Below are positions 1 through 6,395 of a DNA stretch of 15,910 nt, piece by piece. The notes below the pieces were generated by a model. The model was not told the origin of the DNA. It worked only from the letters and a program-made list of their open reading frames with translations, and made no database searches. Location of the stretch: the NCBI GenBank assembly GCA_029939965.1, contig JAOZRY010000021.1, forward strand, positions 1 through 15,910, read 5' to 3'. Origin of the DNA: Bacteroidales bacterium. Lineage in GTDB: Bacteria; Bacteroidota; Bacteroidia; Bacteroidales; 4484-276. Position 1 is the first letter of the stretch. Each line of letters begins with the position of its first letter. The position numbers and the translations under genes are program-made.

Positions 1-206
1 CATTAAATCATTGAAGCATTTTTGTATGTTCCACTAAATTCGCAGTAGAACCTTAAATAGCATTAGGCTCTTAATTTGGAGAACTAACCAACATGTTGTT
101 TAAATTTTTTGTTGTTAGTTTCCCGCTTTGCGGTTTCAATAATAAATCGACAATAAAAAATAATAAATTGAATTAGCCTCTTTTGTTTTAAACAGGAGAG
201 GTTTTT
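1..206. other. Gene-free left flank with small inverted repeats
   Basis: All frames on both strands are broken by frequent stops, so I see no gene here. An imperfect inverted repeat pairs AACTAAC (82-88) with GTTAGTT (114-120), and a small CCGC-TTT-GCGG hairpin lies at 123-133. The stronger hairpin at 177-208 is listed separately. Any gene whose transcript ends here must lie to the left of the window. Confidence 0.5.
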
Positions 207-208
207 TT
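177..208 (+). terminator. Probable plus-strand rho-independent terminator
   Basis: The arms CCTCTTTTGTT (177-187) and AACAGGAGAGG (191-201) form an 11-bp stem with two G-U pairs around a 3-base loop, followed by seven T (202-208). Read on the minus strand the two G-U pairs become C/A mismatches and no T run follows, so it fits a plus-strand transcript entering from left of the window. Its T run overlaps the stop codon of the minus-strand yjbQ-like gene. Confidence 0.5.
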
Positions 209-617
209 AGGCGTAAATTGTAACAATTAAACGTCTGCTGCCACCATAATTTCTAAATTCACAAAAATAAATACCCTGCCATGTTCCCAAATTGAGCCTT
301 CGGTTGGTTATTGGAATTGTTATGGAGTTTCCTGTTAATGTCGATTTAATATGTGCCGGCATATCGTCAGCACCTTCCATGGTATGATCAAAGTAGGGTT
401 CGTTTTCAGGAGCAAATTTATTAAAATATTTATCCATATCCATCCTTACCGAGGGGTCTGCATTTTCGTTTATGGTAAGGCCTGCCGAAGTATGTTGAAC
501 AAAAACATTGAGGAGGCCTTTTTCAGGAAGGTTTTTTAATTGGGATTCGATGCGATGGGTAATTAAATGAATTCCTCTGTTAAAAGGTGGTAATTGCAAT
601 TCAAATTGTTCTACCAT
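207..617 (-). CDS. yjbQ: YjbQ/UPF0047 family protein (secondary thiamine-phosphate synthase-like)
   Basis: A 136-residue protein of the YjbQ (UPF0047) family, at the normal full length. Visible family blocks are HTSAGLTINENADPSVR near residues 42-58, EGADDMPAHIKS near 81-92, and LGTWQGIYFCEFRNYGG near 110-126. Members form compact, probably trimeric beta-sandwich proteins. E. coli YjbQ has weak thiamine-phosphate synthase activity, and the true cellular role is unsettled, so the enzyme name should be treated as provisional. The gene lies downstream of citrate synthase on the same strand, but a strong terminator (635-667) sits only 18 bases before its start. It is therefore probably expressed by readthrough or from a promoter inside or upstream of that hairpin. 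Family identity is secure; function is not. Confidence 0.9.
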   Translation of the reverse strand: MVEQFELQLPPFNRGIHLITHRIESQLKNLPEKGLLNVFVQHTSAGLTINENADPSVRMDMDKYFNKFAPENEPYFDHTMEGADDMPAHIKSTLTGNSITIPITNRRLNLGTWQGIYFCEFRNYGGSRRLIVTIYA

Positions 618-634
618 AATTTAAAAGGTTTTTA

Positions 635-667
635 CAAAAAAAGAGTCCCGAATTTTTTCGGGACTCT
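635..667 (-). terminator. Rho-independent terminator of the icd-citrate synthase unit
   Basis: A perfect 11-bp stem (AGAGTCCCGAA at 642-652 with TTCGGGACTCT at 657-667) encloses a 4-base loop. On the minus strand it is followed by an uninterrupted T run (the A run at 636-642). It lies 33 bases past the citrate synthase stop and ends 18 bases before the yjbQ start. The plus strand has no T run after the stem, so it works on the minus strand only. Confidence 0.9.
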
Positions 668-700
668 AATAATAAACATAAAGAAAACAAAAAAAACGAT

Positions 701-2005
701 TTATTTTATACCTGCAATTTTTTCAAGCATTTCAGTAGTAACAGACTTGGGTCTTTCAAGCGGATATAGCAAGGCGCGATCCCAGATAATGTTGGCTGCA
801 ATACCAATCGACCTGCCGATTCCAAAAAGAACGGTGTAAAAGTCGTATTCCGTTACGCCATAATGCCACTGGATAACCCCTGTTTGTGCATCAAGATTTG
901 GCCATGGATTTTTGGCTTTGCCTTGCTTCTTCAATATTGGAGGTACTACTTTATAAAGTAAGTCAACATATTTAAACAATGGATCTTCAGGCATATTCTT
1001 CAGGCAAAAATCACGTTGGATCGAATACCTTGGGTCGGTTTTTCGGAGTACTGCGTGCCCATAGCCAGGTATAACTTGTCCCGAATTTAATGTATCCCAA
1101 ACAAATTGTTTCATTTCATTCTCCGAAGGGATTTCATCTCCCATTTTTTCTTTTACTCCCTGTAACCAGCGCAATACTTCCTGATTTGCAAGTCCGTGGA
1201 GAGGGCCGGCAAGTCCGTTGATCATGGCCGAAATGGCCTGATAAATATCTGAAAGTGTACTGGATACAAGATGCCCGGTGTGTGCACTCACATTGCCGCT
1301 TTCATGATCGCTATGAATAATAAAATGAAGTCTGGCAACATCGTCATAAGGTTTTGGCTTCATCATCATGTGTGCAAAATCACCGCCTATATCAAGGTTT
1401 GGGTCGGATTGTATGCGTTTTCCATCGCGATACAATTTGGCATAAATATAAGATGCTATTTCAGGTAATTTTGCCAGAAGGTTCAGCGCATCTTCATAAG
1501 TAGATTCCCAATAATCAAGTTTGTTGATTCCTGCCGCATACTTTTTAGCAAAAAATGATTCGCGGTGCAGCGTAAGTATTGCATTTGCGAAAATTGCCAT
1601 AGGATGACTGCAACATGGGTAAGCATCAATTACTTCATAAACATACCTCGGGACTATTCTGCGCTTTCTAAATTCATCCACAACATCCGAAACTTCATTT
1701 TCAGAAGGGATTTCTCCAGTTAATAACAGGGAAAACAAGCCTTCAACAAAAGGCATTTCCGAACCCTTGGGTTTTGGTAATTTTTCAAATACTTCCGGTA
1801 GTGTGTATCCACGATATCTTATGCCCTCGTTCGGGTCAAGGTAAGAGATGTCGGTAACCAGGGATTTAACGCCACGCATACCACCAATCACCTGCGCAAT
1901 TGTAATTTTATCAACTACTACATCGCCATACTCCTTTAGCAATCTTTGGGTACGGGGGCGATGTTCTTCAATTTTTTCACGAAGTTTTTCTTTTAAACTT
2001 GCCAT
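701..2005 (-). CDS. gltA: Citrate synthase, mitochondrial type
   Basis: A 434-residue citrate (Si)-synthase, which condenses oxaloacetate with acetyl-CoA to citrate and CoA at the entry of the TCA cycle, in the cytoplasm. The catalytic triad of the family is present: His270 in GPLHGLANQEV, His317 in GYGHAVLRKTDPRY, and Asp372 in WPNLDAQTGV. His234 in HSDHESGNVSAH matches the conserved active-site loop. The sequence follows the animal mitochondrial enzyme closely (for example PLERPKS near the C-terminus) and differs from the hexameric E. coli type. Length is the usual one without a targeting peptide. It lies 74 bases downstream of isocitrate dehydrogenase on the same strand and is followed by a strong terminator. 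A 16-bp palindrome and a -7-like box in the gap suggest it may also have its own regulated promoter. The symbol is assigned by function. Confidence 0.97.
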   Translation of the reverse strand: MASLKEKLREKIEEHRPRTQRLLKEYGDVVVDKITIAQVIGGMRGVKSLVTDISYLDPNEGIRYRGYTLPEVFEKLPKPKGSEMPFVEGLFSLLLTGEIPSENEVSDVVDEFRKRRIVPRYVYEVIDAYPCCSHPMAIFANAILTLHRESFFAKKYAAGINKLDYWESTYEDALNLLAKLPEIASYIYAKLYRDGKRIQSDPNLDIGGDFAHMMMKPKPYDDVARLHFIIHSDHESGNVSAHTGHLVSSTLSDIYQAISAMINGLAGPLHGLANQEVLRWLQGVKEKMGDEIPSENEMKQFVWDTLNSGQVIPGYGHAVLRKTDPRYSIQRDFCLKNMPEDPLFKYVDLLYKVVPPILKKQGKAKNPWPNLDAQTGVIQWHYGVTEYDFYTVLFGIGRSIGIAANIIWDRALLYPLERPKSVTTEMLEKIAGIK

Positions 2006-2055
2006 TGTTTTGTGTTTTTATTTTTCACTATTACAACTAACGGAAAATATCAATC

Positions 2056-2071
2056 AAATGTTTAAACATTT
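2056..2071. promoter_or_regulatory. 16-bp perfect palindrome upstream of citrate synthase (candidate operator)
   Basis: AAATGTTTAAACATTT reads identically on both strands and lies 50 bases before the citrate synthase start. On the minus strand it follows a -7-like box TAACTTTG (2082-2075, overlapping the isocitrate dehydrogenase stop), so it would sit at the predicted transcription start, a typical place for a repressor or activator site. I see no good -33 box. Factor and function are unknown, and an AT-rich palindrome can arise by chance. Confidence 0.35.
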
Positions 2072-2079
2072 TTGCAAAG

Positions 2080-3309
2080 TTAACCATTCAGTTTTATAAG
2101 CAGGTTTTTATCCAGAGCGTTCAAAAAATCCTCTGTGTTCAGATAATGTTCTGGTTTCAATTCTTTTTTATGTATCAGGAGAGCCAAATCTTTGGTCATA
2201 TTACCAGACTGTACAGTTTCGATACATACTTCTTCAAGCGCTTGTGCAAAATTTACTAACTTTTGATTGTTGTCGAGATGCCCACGATGAGCCAGACCTC
2301 TCGTCCAGGCAAAGATCGATGCAATAGGATTGGTTGATGTAGGTTTACCTTGCTGGTGCATTCTAAAGTGGCGTGTTACAGTTCCGTGAGCTGCTTCTGC
2401 TTCCATGGTTTTTCCATCGGGAGTTACCAGAACCGAAGTCATCAGACCAAGAGAGCCAAATCCTTGAGCAACAGTATCGGATTGTACGTCGCCATCATAA
2501 TTTTTACATGCCCAAACAAAATTACCATCCCATTTCAATGCAGCAGCAACCATATCATCGATTAGTCTGTGTTCGTATGTAATTCCGGCTTCTTCAAACT
2601 TTTGTTTGTATTTGTTTTCGAATACTTCCTGAAAGATGTCCTTAAATCTCCCATCGTATTTTTTAAGTATGGTGTTTTTTGTCGATAGGTAAAGTGGCCA
2701 GCACTTTTGTAAAGCCATGTTGAAACAAGAATTGGCAAAGCCATAGATAGAATCATCGGTATTATACATCGAAAGAGCTACACCATCTCCCTGGAAATCA
2801 TAAACGTCGTAACTTTGTGTTTTACTGCCATCATCGGGGGTAAAAGTTATTGTTAGCTTTCCTTTTCCTTTTACCAAAAAATCAGTTGCACGATATTGGT
2901 CTCCAAAAGCATGACGTCCTATGCAAATTGGGGCCTTCCATCCCGGCACAAGTCGCGGTACATTATTAATTAAGATAGGTTCGCGAAAAACAGTGCCACC
3001 GAGAATATTTCTTATAGTACCGTTTGGTGAACGATACATCTCCTTAAGGCCAAATTCATCTACTCTTTTTTCGTCTGGTGTAATGGTAGCACATTTGATC
3101 CCAACATTATATTTCTTTATGGCTTCGGCAGCCTCAATTGTAATTTGATCATTAGTTTCATCGCGTTTTTCAATTCCCAGATCATAATATTTAATGTCGA
3201 TATCCAGATAAGGGAAAATGAGTTTTTCTTTTATGAAAGTCCAGATTACCCTTGTCATTTCATCTCCATCAAGCTCAACAACTGGATTTAATACTTTTAT
3301 CTTTTCCAT
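2080..3309 (-). CDS. icd: NADP-dependent isocitrate dehydrogenase, eukaryotic (IDH1/2) type
   Basis: A 409-residue isocitrate dehydrogenase that oxidises isocitrate to 2-oxoglutarate and CO2 with NADP+, in the TCA cycle. It resembles the animal IDH1/IDH2 proteins almost block by block: TNDQ near 52-55, KCATITPDEKRV at 72-83, the substrate loop SPNGTIRN at 94-101, Arg109, and GRHAFGDQYRAT at 131-142. Arg132 corresponds to the well-known substrate-binding arginine of IDH1. KNYDGDVQSD and AEAAHGTVTRH supply metal and NADP binding. It belongs to the homodimeric subfamily, distinct from E. coli Icd. It is the first gene of a minus-strand pair with citrate synthase, so two consecutive TCA steps (with aconitase missing here) are probably co-transcribed. 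The upstream 417-base region must contain its promoter. Function is certain. Confidence 0.97.
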   Translation of the reverse strand: MEKIKVLNPVVELDGDEMTRVIWTFIKEKLIFPYLDIDIKYYDLGIEKRDETNDQITIEAAEAIKKYNVGIKCATITPDEKRVDEFGLKEMYRSPNGTIRNILGGTVFREPILINNVPRLVPGWKAPICIGRHAFGDQYRATDFLVKGKGKLTITFTPDDGSKTQSYDVYDFQGDGVALSMYNTDDSIYGFANSCFNMALQKCWPLYLSTKNTILKKYDGRFKDIFQEVFENKYKQKFEEAGITYEHRLIDDMVAAALKWDGNFVWACKNYDGDVQSDTVAQGFGSLGLMTSVLVTPDGKTMEAEAAHGTVTRHFRMHQQGKPTSTNPIASIFAWTRGLAHRGHLDNNQKLVNFAQALEEVCIETVQSGNMTKDLALLIHKKELKPEHYLNTEDFLNALDKNLLIKLNG

Positions 3310-3726
3310 CTTTTATTGTAGTTTTTATCAGGTGAATAAATCAAACCAAATACATTTTTTTATTTGGGTGTTTTGATTTCGAGCCACAATATTACTAAAG
3401 TGCGATCAATATGCTTTACTACCTGTTTCTATTTTAAGTTTAATTAACTTGTAATATGTATGTAAATAATCAGTTAATTAAGGTGTTAACCATTTTAGTA
3501 AAAATCAATAGGCTTGGCCTGTAAAAGTAGTTTAAATGCGGGGTTATGGTTTTTTTTAAACAATATGCTGTATTAAAAGTTGATAGATTTGATTAGTGAA
3601 AAAAGTGTGATTAGCGGAAAATTAATTTGGGAAAAATATTCATTATTGGTATTATTCTTTAAAAAAAATGAATATCTCAATTCGGGATAATGAAATTATT
3701 AGTAGTTTTGAAAAAAGTTTAAAAAA
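3310..3726. other. Intergenic region between divergent icd and sigma-54 regulator genes
   Basis: No open frame of note occurs here. It must hold the promoters of both neighbours. Its most distinctive structure is a perfect 10-bp inverted repeat, TTAATTAACT (3440-3449) and AGTTAATTAA (3472-3481), with a 22-base spacer. A -7-like box for the right-hand gene lies at 3703-3710. I found no convincing sigma-54 -24/-12 site. Confidence 0.5.
3703..3710 (+). promoter_or_regulatory. -7 box of a Bacteroidota-type promoter before the sigma-54 regulator
   Basis: TAGTTTTG fits the phylum's TAnnTTTG -7 consensus. A weak -33-like TTC lies about 20 bases upstream. The predicted start of transcription would leave a leader of only about ten bases before the ATG at 3727, which is short but acceptable in this phylum, where initiation often relies on A-rich leaders. 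The match is suggestive only. Confidence 0.35.
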
Positions 3727-5073
3727 ATGAGCGCATTCAAAGTATTTGTAGTTGAAGACGATCCTTTCTATGGGGAAATGTTAAAATACCATATAAGCCT
3801 GAATCCTGATTATGTGGTAGAGAAATTTGAAAATGGCAAAGAGTGTCTGAATAATTTGTACAAGAATCCTTCTGTAATTTCGCTCGACTATTCTCTTCCT
3901 GATATGTCGGGCCTGGAAGTTTTAAAAAAAGTAAAGGAACACAATGTCGATATTCCGGTAATAATTGTATCGGGTCAGGAAGATGTTTCAACTGCTGTAA
4001 ATTTACTTAAAGAGGGGGCATACGATTATTTTGTAAAAGACGATGAAACCAAAGACAGGATTTGGAATGCCTTGAAAAACATTCGTGAAAAACTCAAGTT
4101 AGAGAAAGAAATTGATGATTTGAAGGAGGAGATTGGGAAAAAATATGTTTACAACAACATCATAAAAGGAAATAGCAAGGAGATAAAAAAAGTTTTTAAT
4201 ATGATCGAAAAATCGATCGGAACTAATATCACCGTGTCGGTTTATGGAGAAACCGGTACCGGTAAAGATCTTGTTGCAAAGGCTATTCACTATAATTCAC
4301 CACGAGCAAAATATCCTTTTATTGCTATTAATGTTACTGCAATTCCCAGAGATTTGATTGAAAGCGAAATGTTTGGCTATGAAAAGGGGGCGTTTACCGG
4401 AGCCAATACCCGAAAAATAGGAAAGTTTGAAGAGGCAGGGATGGGAACAATCTTTTTGGATGAGATTGGTGAAATGGATATGAATATGCAGGCCAAGCTA
4501 CTAAGGGTACTTCAGGAGAAAGAACTTACACGAATTGGAGGTCACAGCATTGTTAAAGTCCATGCACGTATTATCGTTGCAACTCATCGTGATCTTGCCG
4601 AGGAGGTACGTAATGGGAATTTCAGGCAGGATTTATACTATCGTTTATTGGGTCTTCCAATTACTTTGCCCCCCCTGAAAGATCGTGGGAATGATGTGTT
4701 GTTGCTCGCTAAATTTTTTACTGATTCGTTTAGTGAAGAGAACAACATTGCTTCAAAAACACTTACTTCGTTAGCACAGGAAAAATTGCTTAACTACAAT
4801 TATCCTGGCAATGTCCGCGAACTGAAAGCTGTAATTGAACTGGCAACTGTACTATCGAATGGTGATGTTATTGATGATACCGATATTTCATTTGCTTCAA
4901 CAAACAGAGTGAGCGATTTTCTTTTGGACGAGGAGGATACCCTGAATGGTTATCAACGGAAGATTATTAAACATTATCTCGAAAAATATGATAATAATAT
5001 CATGAAAGTTTCTAAAATGCTTGCTATCGGTAAATCCACAATATATCGAATGCTCAAAAATAAAGAACTTTAA
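3727..5073 (+). CDS. Sigma-54-dependent response regulator, NtrC family
   Basis: A 448-residue transcription activator with three domains. Residues 1-120 are a receiver domain: acidic pocket Glu10/Asp11/Asp12, phospho-acceptor Asp54 in SLDYSLPD, Ser82, and Lys104. After a short coiled linker, residues 145-375 form the AAA+ domain. It has Walker A GETGTGK (174-180), the sigma-54 contact loop GAFTGA (221-226), Walker B TIFLDEIGEM with Asp245/Glu246, and the FRQDLYYRL block (299-307). Residues 405-448 are a Fis-type helix-turn-helix. All parts needed for ATP-driven opening of sigma-54 promoters are present, so it should be functional. The Hpt gene follows after 28 bases and is probably co-transcribed, suggesting a multi-step phosphorelay. 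The sensor kinase and target promoters are not visible here, so the signal is unknown. Confidence 0.95.
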   Translation: MSAFKVFVVEDDPFYGEMLKYHISLNPDYVVEKFENGKECLNNLYKNPSVISLDYSLPDMSGLEVLKKVKEHNVDIPVIIVSGQEDVSTAVNLLKEGAYDYFVKDDETKDRIWNALKNIREKLKLEKEIDDLKEEIGKKYVYNNIIKGNSKEIKKVFNMIEKSIGTNITVSVYGETGTGKDLVAKAIHYNSPRAKYPFIAINVTAIPRDLIESEMFGYEKGAFTGANTRKIGKFEEAGMGTIFLDEIGEMDMNMQAKLLRVLQEKELTRIGGHSIVKVHARIIVATHRDLAEEVRNGNFRQDLYYRLLGLPITLPPLKDRGNDVLLLAKFFTDSFSEENNIASKTLTSLAQEKLLNYNYPGNVRELKAVIELATVLSNGDVIDDTDISFASTNRVSDFLLDEEDTLNGYQRKIIKHYLEKYDNNIMKVSKMLAIGKSTIYRMLKNKEL

Positions 5074-5101
5074 AAACAAAATTTTTAAAAAACAAAAAAA
5101 A

Positions 5102-5449
5102 ATGTCAGAAGAATTATTTAATCTCACCCAAATTACTGAAATGTTAGGTGATGATGAAGAAGTGAAAAGAATGGTCGGTATTTTTGTTGAATCCACACCA
5201 GAATCACTTCATGATATGAATGAGGGTTTTAAAGAAGATGATGCAGAAAAACTTGCACGTAATGCACACAAGATGAAAGCATCGCTTGATATACTGAAGA
5301 TAAATGCCCTTTATGACGACGTTAGGAGGATCGACAAAAAGAATAAAGTTGAAGACATACCTCAAAAAGAACTTGAAGGAATTATTAATAATATGAATTC
5401 AATTCTGGAACATGTTTTTAGTGATCTCAAGCAAAAGTTTAAATTATAA
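5102..5449 (+). CDS. Stand-alone Hpt (histidine phosphotransfer) domain protein
   Basis: A 115-residue helical protein that is essentially one Hpt domain. The phospho-accepting histidine is His56 in LARNAHKMKASL, which matches the family pattern AHxLKGs with Met and Ala in place of Leu and Gly. The first helix (MLGDDEEVKRMVGIFVES) is typical of the family. I chose the ATG at 5102: a longer frame opens at 5021 but would overlap the regulator gene and add a lysine/asparagine-rich stretch with no domain, whereas 5102 begins exactly at the domain after an A-rich leader. It would shuttle phosphate between a hybrid histidine kinase and a receiver, most simply the response regulator 28 bases upstream. 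Its 3' end overlaps the convergent HAD gene by six bases. The Hpt call is strong; the partner is inferred. Confidence 0.88.
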   Translation: MSEELFNLTQITEMLGDDEEVKRMVGIFVESTPESLHDMNEGFKEDDAEKLARNAHKMKASLDILKINALYDDVRRIDKKNKVEDIPQKELEGIINNMNSILEHVFSDLKQKFKL

Positions 5450-6085
5450 CCTCAATACATATTGGCTATCAAAAAGGTCTTTAAGTTTTTTCCCGGGCTT
5501 TAACCAATAAGAGTTAATGCGGGCTTCTTTTGCTGTTGTTACATTTACTTGAGTATCATCAATAAAAAGAGTATTTTCCTTATTTATGCCACATTCCGAA
5601 ACTACATGTTTATAAATATTGTGGTTTGGTTTTCGCATACCAACTTTAAACGACCAAAAAGATTTTTCAAAAAGCGCATTAAAATCATAGCCAAATTTAT
5701 CGCGAAACTCATTGATATACACGTTATAGTGTATCGCATTAGTATTGCTCAACAGGTAAATGGTATAATGTTTGGAAAGTTGCTCCAGCAATTTTACGTT
5801 TTCGGTTGGGAAACCTATTAATATACTATTCCACGCAATATCAATTTTCGATTCTGAAAATCTATTTCCTAGCATATCATTCACTTCACTTCTAAAAGCA
5901 TTGCTGGAAATTTTCCCGCATTCAAAATCTGAAAATAAAGGACTTTGCCGGGCTTGTGAATATAGCTCTTCAAAATTATCCAAACCAAATTTAGAAAAGG
6001 TCTCTTTTTGTTTTTGATGATCAATATTATAAATTACTCCCCCAAAATCGAGTATTATTTTATTGATAGTTGAAGTGTTAATCAT
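5444..6085 (-). CDS. HAD-superfamily phosphatase, YihX-like
   Basis: A 213-residue HAD subfamily IA hydrolase. Motif I is ILDFGGVIYNID with nucleophile Asp13. As in E. coli YihX (alpha-D-glucose-1-phosphate phosphatase), the usual second aspartate of DxD is a glycine. Motif II is LLSNTN (Ser113), motif III is VGMRKP (Lys152), and motif IV is LFIDDTQVN (Asp176, Asp177). A four-helix cap occupies about residues 20-90. The pattern SNTN...GMRKP...FIDD is the YihX signature, so a small sugar phosphate is the likely substrate, but specificity cannot be read from sequence. The gene is convergent with the Hpt gene. Both stop codons lie in the six-base palindrome TTATAA (5444-5449), and there is no terminator between them, so the two transcripts probably overlap. 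Confidence 0.9.
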   Translation of the reverse strand: MINTSTINKIILDFGGVIYNIDHQKQKETFSKFGLDNFEELYSQARQSPLFSDFECGKISSNAFRSEVNDMLGNRFSESKIDIAWNSILIGFPTENVKLLEQLSKHYTIYLLSNTNAIHYNVYINEFRDKFGYDFNALFEKSFWSFKVGMRKPNHNIYKHVVSECGINKENTLFIDDTQVNVTTAKEARINSYWLKPGKKLKDLFDSQYVLRL

Positions 6086-6133
6086 TGTTTATCAGTATAT
6101 TAATGAATAAAGTAAAAAATCAGAAAAATTATT

Positions 6134-6164
6134 TTGTTAATTTGATGTCATTAGTATAATTTTG
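6134..6164 (+). promoter_or_regulatory. Promoter of the tRNA gene (Bacteroidota -33/-7 type)
   Basis: A -33 element TTG (6134-6136, within TTTTG) is followed after 20 bases by the -7 box TAATTTTG (6157-6164), an exact fit to TAnnTTTG with near-consensus spacing. Transcription should begin near 6170, about 30 bases before the mature tRNA. This is the clearest promoter in the window. Confidence 0.7.
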
Positions 6165-6169
6165 CAGCG

Positions 6170-6195
6170 TTTTTCAGAAAATAAAGTCTGAAAAA
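6170..6195 (+). other. Hairpin in the 5' leader of the tRNA transcript
   Basis: TTTTTCAGA (6170-6178) and TCTGAAAAA (6187-6195) form a perfect 9-bp stem with an 8-base loop between the predicted transcription start and the tRNA 5' end. It has no T run, so it is not a terminator. It may shape processing by RNase P or simply be incidental. Confidence 0.4.
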
Positions 6196-6199
6196 TAAT

Positions 6200-6273
6200 G
6201 GACCTATAGCTCAGTTGGTTAGAGCACTTGACTCATAATCAAGTGGTCCCTGGTTCGAGTCCAGGTGGGTCCA
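6200..6273 (+). tRNA. tRNA with anticodon CAT, best read as tRNA-Ile2
   Basis: A complete cloverleaf: acceptor stem GGACCTA with TGGGTCC, D arm GCTC...GAGC, anticodon stem ACTTGA/TCAAGT with loop CTCATAA, T arm CCTGG-TTCGAGT-CCAGG, and discriminator A. The CCA end is not encoded. The anticodon CAT could be elongator Met, initiator Met or Ile2. The first acceptor pair is a regular G-C, against an initiator. C4-G69 and C5-G68 are the pairs by which E. coli TilS recognises tRNA-Ile2 rather than tRNA-Met, so I favour Ile2, in which C34 is changed to lysidine to read AUA codons. Elongator Met remains the alternative. It has its own promoter and terminator, so it is a single-gene unit. Confidence 0.93.
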
Positions 6274-6284
6274 CAAATATTTAA

Positions 6285-6319
6285 CCCCTGTAATTCCCTG
6301 AATTACAGGGGTTTTTTTT
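6285..6319 (+). terminator. Rho-independent terminator of the tRNA gene
   Basis: A perfect 11-bp stem (CCCCTGTAATT at 6285-6295 with AATTACAGGGG at 6301-6311), a 5-base loop, and eight T (6312-6319), only 11 bases past the tRNA. The other side has no comparable run for the convergent ung transcript, so it is mainly a plus-strand terminator. Confidence 0.95.
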
Positions 6320-6395
6320 GGAACTTGGTTCAATGCTATAGTTTATCTGAAACAATTTAAATAGTAAAAGCAGGTATTCGGCTAAACTCCAAATG

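Noticed and set aside
123..133. CCGC-TTT-GCGG mini-hairpin as a terminator
   Set aside because: Only a 4-bp stem and no T run beyond three bases.
2350..2582. Overlapping plus-strand frames opposite isocitrate dehydrogenase
   Set aside because: They are mirror frames of a highly conserved enzyme and show no protein-like pattern.
5021..5101. N-terminal extension of the Hpt gene to an upstream ATG at 5021
   Set aside because: It would overlap the end of the regulator gene in another frame and add a lysine/asparagine-rich stretch of no domain character; the ATG at 5102 begins at the domain.
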